Shown here: in pieces, positions 15,610 through 22,815 of the stretch
Position numbering within the stretch: position 1 is the stretch's first letter
Layout: each line of letters starts with the position of its first letter
Virus record (IMG/VR): IMGVR_UViG_3300009164_000344
Coordinates: 1-24,520 of that record
Direction: 5' to 3' (one strand)
Length of the DNA: 24,520 nt
Origin: a virus
Program-made: the position numbers and the translations under genes
The notes under the pieces: model-generated
Database searches by the model: none
What the model saw: only the letters and a program-made list of their open reading frames with translations
What the model was told of the DNA's origin: nothing

Positions 15610-16230
15610 ATGGTAACACTAGATTTATTAACACATATGTGTCCCAAAACAAAATCAAGTATTCTTGAGGGATACTTAGAACCACTCAATACTGTAGCAG
15701 AATATTATGAGATGAATGTTAATCCAGCAAGATTGGCAGGCTTTCTAGCACAAACAGCACATGAGTCCGGTGGGTTTACTGCCATCAAAGAAAATCTAAA
15801 CTATAGTGCTAAGGGACTACGTGGTACATTTGGTAAATATTTTCCCAATGATGAAATAGCTAATCAATATGCGAAAAAGCCAGAGCGTATTGCTAATCGT
15901 GTATATGCTAATCGTATGAGCAATGGACCAGAAGAATCAGGTGATGGTTATCGCTTCTGTGGCCGTGGATTAATTCAATTGACCGGTCGTGCCAACTATA
16001 CTAAATTTGCAGCAGACTTGGGCATGAGTTTAGAAGATACCGTAGCTTACTTAGAAACACCAAATGGTGCTGTAGCAAGTGCAGGATGGTTTTGGGATAA
16101 CAACAAACTAAATCAATATTGTGATAGTGGAGATTTTGTAACATTAACTAAACGTATCAATGGTGGTACTATTGGATTAGAAGATAGAAAGCATCACTAC
16201 GAATTAGCGATGCATTATTTAACAACATAA
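15610..16230 (+). CDS. Endolysin, glycoside hydrolase family 19 (chitinase/lysozyme-like)
   Basis: Cuts the glycan strands of peptidoglycan for host lysis. The GH19 core is clear. AHESGGF holds the likely acid Glu52, and KENLNYS gives the probable second Glu61. The YRFCGRGLIQLTGRANY stretch (about 122-139) is a family signature, and a later SAGWFWDNNKLNQYCDSGDF region leads to LTKRINGGTIGLEDR. At 206 residues it is a single-domain enzyme without a signal peptide or cell-wall-binding domain, so it needs a holin, none of which is seen nearby. The ATG at 15610 is preferred to an upstream in-frame ATG at 15568, which lies inside the fibre gene, because AGGAG (15600-15604) sits 5 bases before it. 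The next gene starts one base after its stop, so the two are coupled. Confidence 0.92.
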   Translation: MVTLDLLTHMCPKTKSSILEGYLEPLNTVAEYYEMNVNPARLAGFLAQTAHESGGFTAIKENLNYSAKGLRGTFGKYFPNDEIANQYAKKPERIANRVYANRMSNGPEESGDGYRFCGRGLIQLTGRANYTKFAADLGMSLEDTVAYLETPNGAVASAGWFWDNNKLNQYCDSGDFVTLTKRINGGTIGLEDRKHHYELAMHYLTT

Positions 16231-16231
16231 T

Positions 16232-18712
16232 ATGGCACAACCAATTTGGAATACAGCAGCAGGATCTATTGGATCATACCCATACGGGTATGATATACTA
16301 TATATATTATCTGCATCCCCTGTTTCACCGTCAACTAGTATTAGATATAGTGTCTTGGCAGGAAGTTTGCCTTCCGGTATAACATTAAATATTAATAATG
16401 GCGCTTTATCAGGAAAACCAACAATAGTTACAAAAGATACAGTTACAACTTTTACAATAAGAGCAACCGATAATTTAAATAATATACGTGATAGAACATT
16501 TAGCATGACAGTAACTGGTACTGCTATTCCACAATTTACTACTCCGTCGGGAGTGTTATTAAGTACACAAGATAGTATTTGGACACAACTTCAAATTAAC
16601 TATTCTAATCCAGACAGCAACAACAAAGTAATAGTTGAATTGCAACAAGGTGTATTGCCCCCCGGCTTAGAAATATCATCTAGCGGCCTAATTCAGGGAT
16701 ATCCAACTCCACCTTCAACTTTTGTTACATTAGCACAAGTTACAACAGTGGGAGTAACAACCGATTCATCAACTAATTACATTTATGTTATAAATGCCAG
16801 TGGCATAATTCCTGGAAGAGAAGTGTTGTTTACAAATACAATAGGTAGTTTAAATTCTGGACAAACATATTATGTAAAAGCGGTTGATAATATATTAAAT
16901 GCATTTACTGTAAGTGTAACTCAAAATGGTAGCACATTCCCGTTAACCGATGCCACTGGAGCAATGAATGTAACGTTGCCCCCTATTAATACAGGTCAAC
17001 CTACTATTAGAACATATAATTTTGTATTAAGATTATTAAGCGCATTAGGTGGTAATACTGCTTCATATTCAATAACTGTCATTAATCAAAATACTCCTTC
17101 TAGTTTGGGTGGTCCAGGTAATCCTCCTAATTCTAGAAATCCTACTTTATTGAATACAAGACCATTAACAATTTCACCTACTGACGCTGATCCATACTAT
17201 GGTTATTATTTGTTGCCACCTGCACCACCTAGCCAAAATGTCCTATTAGGAACATTTTTAAGTGATAATTATTTTGCATTTAAATTAATAGGTTATGATT
17301 TTGACGGCAATGATATAACATATATTTGTTCAGGTCTTCCGCCTAATGTAACATATAATTCTACTACTGGATGGATAACCGGTACACCAATATTATCTTT
17401 ACCAGGCATTAATACATACAGATTTACTGCACAAGTAGTTAAAAAATCTAATCCCGGAATAGGATCACCAGTTTTCAATCTAACATTAAACTTAAGTTTA
17501 GATGTTACAGGTAAAATTGAGTGGTTAACATTAGATAATTTAGGTACAATATATAATGGAACAATTAGTACGTTGAAAGTTACAGCTATATCTGATGTGC
17601 CGCTGGTATATAGAATTACAGACGGTGCATTGCCTCCTAATTTAGAGTTATTGTCAAATGGAGAAATAACTGGAATAGTAGCAAGCCAACCAACTGATAC
17701 TTTCTTAGATGTTGGTACTAACACTGATTTTAGTTTTACTGTACAAGCATATTCTAGTGATTACTCAATTGTTGAATCTAGCAAAACATTTAACTTAACT
17801 GTATATCAAAATTATGGTCAACCAACTGATATACTTTATATACAAGCAACCCCTAGTGTAGCAGATAGACAAATACTACAAACATTATTAGATAATGATT
17901 CATTGATACCAACAGAGTTGTTGTATAGATCAAATGACGTTTATTTTGGGAAAGCAACTAGTGTAGTATATGAACATGCGTATGGAATATATGCTAGTGA
18001 AATTCAAGACTATCTCGCAGCAGTAACTGAAAATCATTATTGGAGAAACATCACATTAGGTGAATTAAAAACTGCTGTAGCAAAAAATGAAGCCGGTGAA
18101 ATAATATATGAGGTTGTGTACAGTGAGATTATAGATAACTTAGTAAACCCGCAAGGTGTAAGTATTGAAAGTAGTATATATTGGCCAAGACCTATAGATT
18201 TGTTTCTTGGTCCTTGGTATACTAGTGTGACAGATATCTATACTAGTTATATAGAATTATTAGATCAACAATATTATACTAGTTTGACTCCGGGATATGC
18301 ACGTATATTATATCCAAATAGTTTATATAATATGCGTAATCGTGTAGCTGATGTTCTAGGTCAAGTTTTTAATAGTACATTACTACCACAATGGATGACG
18401 AGTCAACAAGCAAATGGTAGTACATTGGGTTATACTCAGGCTTGGGTAATTTGCTATACAAAACCAGGATGTGCTGATCTTATTAAAGCAAATATAGAAG
18501 CAAATTGGCAATATACATTAAATCAAATCAATTTTGAAATTGATAGATTTACCGTTAATAAGAGTATTACTTATAATTGGAATAATAAAATTGCCCCCGC
18601 AGCTTGGAATGAATTACCTAGTGCAACCCCTGTACCCGATCCATTAAATAGTAAGGATTTTTATGTATTATTCCCGAGACAAACTATTTTACCGAATAAA
18701 ACTCAATACTAA
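16232..18712 (+). CDS. Virion structural protein with four putative Ig-like (He_PIG-type) repeats (826 aa)
   Basis: Likely fibre or surface decoration protein. The N-terminal two thirds hold at least four copies of the putative-Ig (He_PIG) signature 'LPxGLxx...G.IxGxP': LPSGITLNINNGALSGKPT (about 46-64), LPPGLEISSSGLIQGYP (about 143-159), LPPNVTYNSTTGWITGTP (about 369-386) and LPPNLELLSNGEITG (about 465-480). The C-terminal third (about 535-826) is different: mixed charge and aromatic, with YWRNITLGELKTAVAKNEAG, YPNSLYNMRNRVADVLGQV and WVICYTKPG. It resembles an uncharacterised domain that I recall from structural proteins of T4-like phages of aquatic bacteria. No Shine-Dalgarno is visible and it begins 1 base after the endolysin, so translation is probably coupled. 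Binding to a surface glycan is the usual guess for such Ig domains in phages, not shown here. Confidence 0.82.
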   Translation: MAQPIWNTAAGSIGSYPYGYDILYILSASPVSPSTSIRYSVLAGSLPSGITLNINNGALSGKPTIVTKDTVTTFTIRATDNLNNIRDRTFSMTVTGTAIPQFTTPSGVLLSTQDSIWTQLQINYSNPDSNNKVIVELQQGVLPPGLEISSSGLIQGYPTPPSTFVTLAQVTTVGVTTDSSTNYIYVINASGIIPGREVLFTNTIGSLNSGQTYYVKAVDNILNAFTVSVTQNGSTFPLTDATGAMNVTLPPINTGQPTIRTYNFVLRLLSALGGNTASYSITVINQNTPSSLGGPGNPPNSRNPTLLNTRPLTISPTDADPYYGYYLLPPAPPSQNVLLGTFLSDNYFAFKLIGYDFDGNDITYICSGLPPNVTYNSTTGWITGTPILSLPGINTYRFTAQVVKKSNPGIGSPVFNLTLNLSLDVTGKIEWLTLDNLGTIYNGTISTLKVTAISDVPLVYRITDGALPPNLELLSNGEITGIVASQPTDTFLDVGTNTDFSFTVQAYSSDYSIVESSKTFNLTVYQNYGQPTDILYIQATPSVADRQILQTLLDNDSLIPTELLYRSNDVYFGKATSVVYEHAYGIYASEIQDYLAAVTENHYWRNITLGELKTAVAKNEAGEIIYEVVYSEIIDNLVNPQGVSIESSIYWPRPIDLFLGPWYTSVTDIYTSYIELLDQQYYTSLTPGYARILYPNSLYNMRNRVADVLGQVFNSTLLPQWMTSQQANGSTLGYTQAWVICYTKPGCADLIKANIEANWQYTLNQINFEIDRFTVNKSITYNWNNKIAPAAWNELPSATPVPDPLNSKDFYVLFPRQTILPNKTQY

Positions 18713-18715
18713 ATA
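18709..18715 (+). promoter_or_regulatory. Late-type promoter (CTAAATA) before the 630-aa fibre gene
   Basis: CTAAATA overlaps the stop of the preceding gene. Predicted start is 18721, giving a 20-base leader with GGACGGA as ribosome-binding site before the ATG at 18741. Confidence 0.5.
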
Positions 18716-18740
18716 CATATAACGGACGGAATATAAAACA

Positions 18741-20633
18741 ATGAGTACCATCAATACAAACCCAATTAATGTAAATTATCCAGTGCCCGGTGTTAATAAT
18801 AACAGCCAAGGGTTCAGGGATAACTTTGCCTCAATTGTAACTAATCTAAACACAGCAGCAACTGAAATTACCGACTTACAAAACAAAGTAGTAGTTAAAC
18901 AAGCATTAACTGGAACTACAATTAACAATGATATGGCTAATACGCTTATCAGTAATGCTAGTACTAGAAGTTTTAGAGCAACTACTTATAATTTAGGTAA
19001 TGCAATGGCTGGAACTGTTTTCATCAATGTCGCATTAGCTGATGTTCATTATGGAGCACTTGCTGGTAATACAACATTTAATTTTAGTAGTTGGGCACCT
19101 GCAGGAACACAAAGTAATGTTCAATTGAATATTAATGTTCCGGCTAATGTAGCAGCTACTGCCAATTCTGTAATTACTTTCTCAGGTAATGTAGTTCTTG
19201 CTGATGCTAATAATGGTGGTTCTAGTACACTTGAAAACTTCTCTAATGTGGGCGGTGTAGTTAGTGTCACAGTACCATATGGTGTAAATCAACTTAATTA
19301 CTTAATCAGTACTACTGATTGCGGAAATACACTATACATAGCACCAATCAATAGACCTAGAGTAGCAACTGCAATACAACAACGTAGTCCTATTCCAACT
19401 GGATTTAAGGGTGATGTTGCAGGTGATGTAGCTGTAGATGCAACTTATATATATGTTGCTACTGGTACATATGATTCCAACATCGCAAACACAACACAGA
19501 TAGTACAAACATATGCATCAGGAAATATAATTCGTTGTAATTCTTGGCCTAGTAATGGTGGTGGATTTATTGCTAATGCACCAATTATATTCAATGGTAC
19601 TTCATTTGGTGGTATAGTTGCCGGAACAACTTATTACATTAAAACAGTTAGTAACCCTAACATAACAATATCATCTACTGGATTTGATGGTACACCTGGC
19701 AATGCCGTGGCGCTTAGTGATGCTACTGGCAGTATGGCTGCTGATAGTTATAATGGTAATTCAATATGGAGACGTATTGATTTAGCAACTGCTACCGGTA
19801 ATGATATAGTTACTGGTAACTTAACAGTTAACTATAGTGCTAATATTGGTACAACCTTAAATGTAACCGGAAACATCACTGGTGCTAATTTAAATGGACC
19901 ACTTGCGAATGGTACAAGTAATGTAAGTATACCGACAGTTAACTCAACTGTAAACACAGTAGTGGCCGGTACTACAAGAATTGCTGCTACTACATCAGGA
20001 GCAACTATTACCGGTACATTAGGAGTATCTAGCACAATTACCGGAACTACATTAGTATCTAACATTGCTACTGGCACTGCTCCGTTAACGATTACAAGTA
20101 CAACCGTGGTTCCTAATCTGTATGTAGCACGTGCCAATGTTAGTGATTATGATACAGTAACGTTAGTTAATACTGGAACTTATTATCCTCAATTAGTTAA
20201 CGCTACTTCAGGTAATTTAGCTACTGGGGCAAATGCAAACTTATCATTTAATGCTGCAACAGGTAACTTATCTACAACAATATTAAGTGCTACCGGTAAT
20301 GTAACTGCTGCGAATACAGTAACTTCAGCATATGCAATTGGATCTGTTGGTACTGCTATTGCAGCAGCAGGTACTGTACAGGCAAATGCTACTGCAATCA
20401 CCAAAGATAATAATATTGTATCTACTGTTGTAGTTGGAGCAGGTGTTGTATTACCAACCGCAGTTGCCGGTATGAGAATTTATATTAAAAATACTTCAGC
20501 AAATGCACTTTTGGTTTATCCTGCAACTAGTGGTATAATCAATTCATTAGCAGCAAATGCTGCTTATTCACAAGCTGCAAATGCAAGTGCGTTTTATATA
20601 TCTAGCAGCACCACTCAGTGGTATAGTTATTAA
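18741..20633 (+). CDS. Second tail fibre-like structural protein (630 aa), shares C-terminal domain with the 1284-aa fibre
   Basis: Probable fibre. The N-terminus (INVNYPVPGVNNNSQGFRDN, then helix FASIVTNLNTAATEITDLQN) is a likely particle-attachment region. Residues about 85-210 form a beta-rich domain (TTFNFSSWAPAGTQSNVQLN). A segment around 215-350 includes PRVATAIQQRSPIPTG and NSIWRRIDLA. From about 355 the sequence turns into the same Gly/Thr/Asn/Ala-rich shaft as the 1284-aa protein, including LANGTSNVSI and LVSNIATGTAPLTITSTT. The last 100 residues (about 532-630; NIVSTVVVGAGVVLPTAVAG, LLVYPATSGIINSLAANA, ending TTQWYSY) are homologous to the other fibre's tip. Sharing of both shaft and tip suggests duplication and domain exchange. 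A late-type promoter precedes it. Confidence 0.83.
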   Translation: MSTINTNPINVNYPVPGVNNNSQGFRDNFASIVTNLNTAATEITDLQNKVVVKQALTGTTINNDMANTLISNASTRSFRATTYNLGNAMAGTVFINVALADVHYGALAGNTTFNFSSWAPAGTQSNVQLNINVPANVAATANSVITFSGNVVLADANNGGSSTLENFSNVGGVVSVTVPYGVNQLNYLISTTDCGNTLYIAPINRPRVATAIQQRSPIPTGFKGDVAGDVAVDATYIYVATGTYDSNIANTTQIVQTYASGNIIRCNSWPSNGGGFIANAPIIFNGTSFGGIVAGTTYYIKTVSNPNITISSTGFDGTPGNAVALSDATGSMAADSYNGNSIWRRIDLATATGNDIVTGNLTVNYSANIGTTLNVTGNITGANLNGPLANGTSNVSIPTVNSTVNTVVAGTTRIAATTSGATITGTLGVSSTITGTTLVSNIATGTAPLTITSTTVVPNLYVARANVSDYDTVTLVNTGTYYPQLVNATSGNLATGANANLSFNAATGNLSTTILSATGNVTAANTVTSAYAIGSVGTAIAAAGTVQANATAITKDNNIVSTVVVGAGVVLPTAVAGMRIYIKNTSANALLVYPATSGIINSLAANAAYSQAANASAFYISSSTTQWYSY

Positions 20634-20658
20634 AATATAACGGGTATCTAATACCTAA

Positions 20659-20665
20659 CTAAATA
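20659..20665 (+). promoter_or_regulatory. Late-type promoter (CTAAATA) directly before the 87-aa gene
   Basis: CTAAATA, 5 bases (TTTGA), then ATG at 20671. The predicted +1 is the A of the start codon and no Shine-Dalgarno is present, as before 5575 and 7250. Confidence 0.5.
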
Positions 20666-20670
20666 TTTGA

Positions 20671-20934
20671 ATGGAACATCCATTCTTAAACAGAGCAGCA
20701 TTGTCCGAAAAGACGTTGGAAGAAATTCAAACGTCTTTGACCGACTTGATGAATAAACTTAATTTCGCCCACAGAACTGGAAACAGACCATTAATCAATC
20801 AACTTCACATGGTAATAGAAAGTTATCGTGCTGAAGCAAGTAAAAAACTAGACGAGGTAATGAAAAAACAAAATCTCCAAAGTCAAGTTTATATACAAAA
20901 AGAGGATCAAATTGGCAACAAAAATAGAACGTGA
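20671..20934 (+). CDS. Small helical protein of unknown function (87 aa)
   Basis: Not recognised as a characterised family. It is predicted to be almost wholly helical and probably coiled-coil: SEKTLEEIQTSLTDLMNKLNF, then AHRTGNRPLINQLHMVIESY and a Lys/Glu helix AEASKKLDEVMKKQNLQSQV, ending in a basic tail. It has the look of a conserved small protein of T4-like phages rather than a random reading frame, since the hydrophobic heptad spacing is regular and the helix-turn-helix hairpin is balanced. Its last 23 bases overlap the next gene, and the ribosome-binding site of that gene lies within it. The start is placed at the ATG 5 bases after CTAAATA. Confidence 0.7.
   Translation: MEHPFLNRAALSEKTLEEIQTSLTDLMNKLNFAHRTGNRPLINQLHMVIESYRAEASKKLDEVMKKQNLQSQVYIQKEDQIGNKNRT
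20901..20906 (+). promoter_or_regulatory. Shine-Dalgarno that fixes a TTG start
   Basis: AGAGGA lies 5 bases before TTG at 20912, inside the end of the preceding gene. It is the reason for choosing the TTG instead of the first internal ATG (20978), which lacks an upstream ribosome-binding site of this quality. Confidence 0.6.
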
Positions 20935-21514
20935 ATTTGCATTTCAAGCAGCAGTTTACTTTGAAGGTGAATTCTTAATGACCATCTACGAACTTGCATT
21001 AAAAATGGAAGTCGATACTGCATCTATTAAAGAACAAAATATAGCAATGGATAGAATACATTACTTCTTACATGAAGGTTTGGGTAATAGCGTATTTGTT
21101 GAAGATACTGACAAAAAAAATATAGAAAAATATCTACAGGCAGATATCAAAGTATGTACATTGCCCGATGAACCATACGACCAAATTATAACCATCTTGT
21201 TATTACTTAAACTAAACGCAATTACTGAAGGTAAAATAATCATCACAGAAATATCACTACGTTCTGGGTTAAGTGACGATGTTAAATTTGTGTATGATAT
21301 ACAATCCATTGCTAATCATCCATTCGGTAATAAAGGATGGTGGACAGATTCTACTACCTCTATATCAGACTTATCTAAATCTAATAAAAAGGATAAAATA
21401 GTTAGATTGATAAAACAACATTGTGATTGGTCAGGAGTTGGGTTAGATTGGGAACAAAAAGAACACAAACCTACTGAAATTATTTTCAGTAGCGACCACG
21501 AAAAACAACCATAA
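20912..21514 (+). CDS. Uncharacterised phage protein (200 aa), TTG start
   Basis: Function unknown. It is a soluble, mixed alpha/beta protein with no membrane segment. Notable stretches are EREFAFQAAVYFEGEFLMTI at the start, NIAMDRIHYFLHEGLGNSVF, VCTLPDEPYDQIITILLLLK with the following KLNAITEGKIIITEISL, and NKGWWTDSTTSI and CDWSGVGLDW towards the end. The region 30-120 looks like a well-packed domain of the sort kept in many T4-like phages of aquatic hosts, but no catalytic motif stands out. It starts with TTG at 20912, overlapping the upstream gene by 23 bases, with AGAGGA 5 bases before. A sigma70-type promoter for the next gene begins 3 bases after its stop. Placement among replication and co-chaperonin genes hints at an intracellular rather than structural role. 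Confidence 0.72.
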   Translation: MATKIEREFAFQAAVYFEGEFLMTIYELALKMEVDTASIKEQNIAMDRIHYFLHEGLGNSVFVEDTDKKNIEKYLQADIKVCTLPDEPYDQIITILLLLKLNAITEGKIIITEISLRSGLSDDVKFVYDIQSIANHPFGNKGWWTDSTTSISDLSKSNKKDKIVRLIKQHCDWSGVGLDWEQKEHKPTEIIFSSDHEKQP

Positions 21515-21517
21515 TTG

Positions 21518-21546
21518 TTGATTTTCACAAAACACTATGTTATAAT
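21518..21546 (+). promoter_or_regulatory. Near-consensus sigma70 promoter with the start codon at +1
   Basis: TTGATT (21518-21523), a 17-base spacer, then the perfect -10 TATAAT (21541-21546). Six bases follow and then ATG at 21553, exactly where +1 is expected. There is no Shine-Dalgarno. This is the only strong host-type promoter I saw in the window and it would give a leaderless mRNA. Confidence 0.75.
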
Positions 21547-21552
21547 ACATAG

Positions 21553-22062
21553 ATGAAAACTGACAATTATGGACAACTAATTCTCACAGAAGATGATTTG
21601 TGTGATTTATATATGCGTGACCCAACACGCACTATCAAAACTTGTCTAGTAGATGATAGCATCAACCTAGACAATATCTTTCTATCTAATGAAAATCTAC
21701 CTACTTTAGTAGAATATGTTGAATCTAAATTGTCATTGGAAGAATTTGATAATAATAATCAATTGCAATGGCAAATGCCTGCTGAATACTATGAAATAGA
21801 TATTGCTAAATGGGTATTAGATCAATGTAAGACTGAAGAAGAACTGCAACGAGCAGGGGATGAATTAATTAAATTTCATGATAGGAATATGTTCCCGTTA
21901 CTAAAGTATTTAAAATATCTTGTTGATACAATGCGTAGAAACAATATCGTATGGGGTGTTGGGCGTGGTAGTAGCGTGGCCAGTTATGTATTGTATTTGA
22001 TCGGAATTCATCGTATAAATAGTTTGTACTATCAATTATCGGTAGACGAATTCTTAAAATAA
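21553..22062 (+). CDS. Small protein related to part of DNA polymerase III alpha (GRGS motif, no catalytic Asp pair)
   Basis: The last 36 residues (WGVGRGSSVASYVLYLIGI to VDEFLK, residues 134-169) match the segment of bacterial replicative polymerase DnaE/PolC around the nucleotide-binding Gly-Arg-Gly-Ser loop ('GxGRGSxxxSxVxYxxxI...PLxYxLxxxxFL'). In DnaE this is followed within about 15 residues by the catalytic Asp-x-Asp in the PDFDxDF motif. Here the protein stops at FLK, and the sequence beyond is a different gene, so the catalytic core is absent. Residues 1-130 (YGQLILTEDDLCDLYMRDPT, DIAKWVLDQCKTEEELQRAG) look like a stable domain, not a decayed polymerase. I recall similar short proteins in other T4-like aquatic phages. 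Role unknown; it cannot be a polymerase alone. A leaderless start from the promoter just upstream is likely. Confidence 0.75.
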   Translation: MKTDNYGQLILTEDDLCDLYMRDPTRTIKTCLVDDSINLDNIFLSNENLPTLVEYVESKLSLEEFDNNNQLQWQMPAEYYEIDIAKWVLDQCKTEEELQRAGDELIKFHDRNMFPLLKYLKYLVDTMRRNNIVWGVGRGSSVASYVLYLIGIHRINSLYYQLSVDEFLK

Positions 22063-22073
22063 GGAGATTTGAT

Positions 22074-22433
22074 ATGGGAATATATAGATCAGCGATGGGT
22101 AAATCCATTGATATGGGTTCATTAATAGCAAAAAATGAAAAGACTAGAGCCGTTGGCAATGTTAAAAATTTAAATGCACGTGGTGATACTATTGACGGTT
22201 TCGGTAGAGTAGTTAAACCAGTTACTGAAAAAGTTAATAATGCATACAGCAAAACAGTGGGGAATCGTTCAGCGCAGCCCACTACTCAAAAAGTTACTAA
22301 ACCTACTATACAGCCGGACGAAGTTATTGAATTAACACCCGAAGAACTTGAACTAGACAATTCATTGAATGATGATTTAGAGATTGAAAAAATTAAAGCA
22401 GAAGAAGTAAAGAAAGCCTCAAAGAAGAAATAA
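22074..22433 (+). CDS. Uncharacterised basic/acidic protein (119 aa)
   Basis: Not recognised. The N-terminal half (MGIYRSAMGKSIDMGSLIAK, then AVGNVKNLNARGDTIDGFGR) carries a Gly/Asn-rich motif that looks conserved and resembles small proteins I recall from T4-like phages of aquatic bacteria. Residues 60-90 are Thr/Pro/Gln rich, and the last 35 residues are strongly charged: acidic (VIELTPEELELDNSLNDDLE) then Lys-rich to the end (KKASKKK). Most of it is probably disordered, consistent with a binding or decoration role. A strong AAGGAG lies 7 bases before the ATG. The following co-chaperonin gene begins 1 base after its stop, so the two are co-translated. Confidence 0.72.
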   Translation: MGIYRSAMGKSIDMGSLIAKNEKTRAVGNVKNLNARGDTIDGFGRVVKPVTEKVNNAYSKTVGNRSAQPTTQKVTKPTIQPDEVIELTPEELELDNSLNDDLEIEKIKAEEVKKASKKK

Positions 22434-22434
22434 C

Positions 22435-22815
22435 ATGGAAGAAAAAAAACTAGCATTTGAACCGCATAAGTTTAAGAAAAGTCAATTCAAACCAATCGGC
22501 GCACATATCATTGTTTATGATATGAGTTTTGATGTTCGTATTACAACTAGTGGTATACTATTACCCAATGATGATATGAAAAGTGCTGGCATCAGACCTC
22601 GCTGGGGAAAGATATACAAGATTGGTGCAGAGAATAAAGACCCTGATTTGTATGAAGAACTATGGGTTATGGTAAGTCATGGTCGCTGGACACGTGGAAT
22701 CGATATCGAAGATGAAACGGGTAAGAAAACATTGCGTAGAGTCGATCCTAGTGATATACTAATGATGTCAGATGAACAAGTATATGACGAAACATTTAGC
22801 GACAAGGTGTATTAA
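22435..22815 (+). CDS. GroES-like co-chaperonin (T4 gp31-type function)
   Basis: Would cap the host GroEL cavity to fold phage proteins, as T4 gp31 does for the major capsid protein. The sequence shows the chaperonin-10 fold: FKPIGAHIIVYD (18-29) for the first strand, corresponding to GroES 'PLxDRVLV', then a mobile-loop region (about 31-45) with T-T-S-G-I-L-L-P, where GIL corresponds to the GroEL-binding IVL of GroES. Next comes RPRWGKIYKIG (54-64), the equivalent of 'xxRGxVxAVG', and a C-terminal strand (VDPSDILMM). At 126 residues it is longer than GroES (97) and T4 gp31 (111), with extra residues at the N-terminus and around 65-95, which includes VMVSHGRWTRG. It overlaps the next gene by one base. 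The fold assignment is fairly firm; the client protein is inferred. Confidence 0.82.
   Translation: MEEKKLAFEPHKFKKSQFKPIGAHIIVYDMSFDVRITTSGILLPNDDMKSAGIRPRWGKIYKIGAENKDPDLYEELWVMVSHGRWTRGIDIEDETGKKTLRRVDPSDILMMSDEQVYDETFSDKVY

Noticed and set aside
20643-20655. Small hairpin GGTAT-CTA-ATACC after the 630-aa fibre gene
   Set aside because: Only a 5-bp stem with a 3-base loop and no T tract; not convincing as a terminator.
21970-22140. Possible frameshift continuing the polymerase III alpha homology past 22062
   Set aside because: No PDFDxDF-like sequence follows in any forward frame, and a well-formed gene with a strong Shine-Dalgarno (AAGGAG) starts at 22074.
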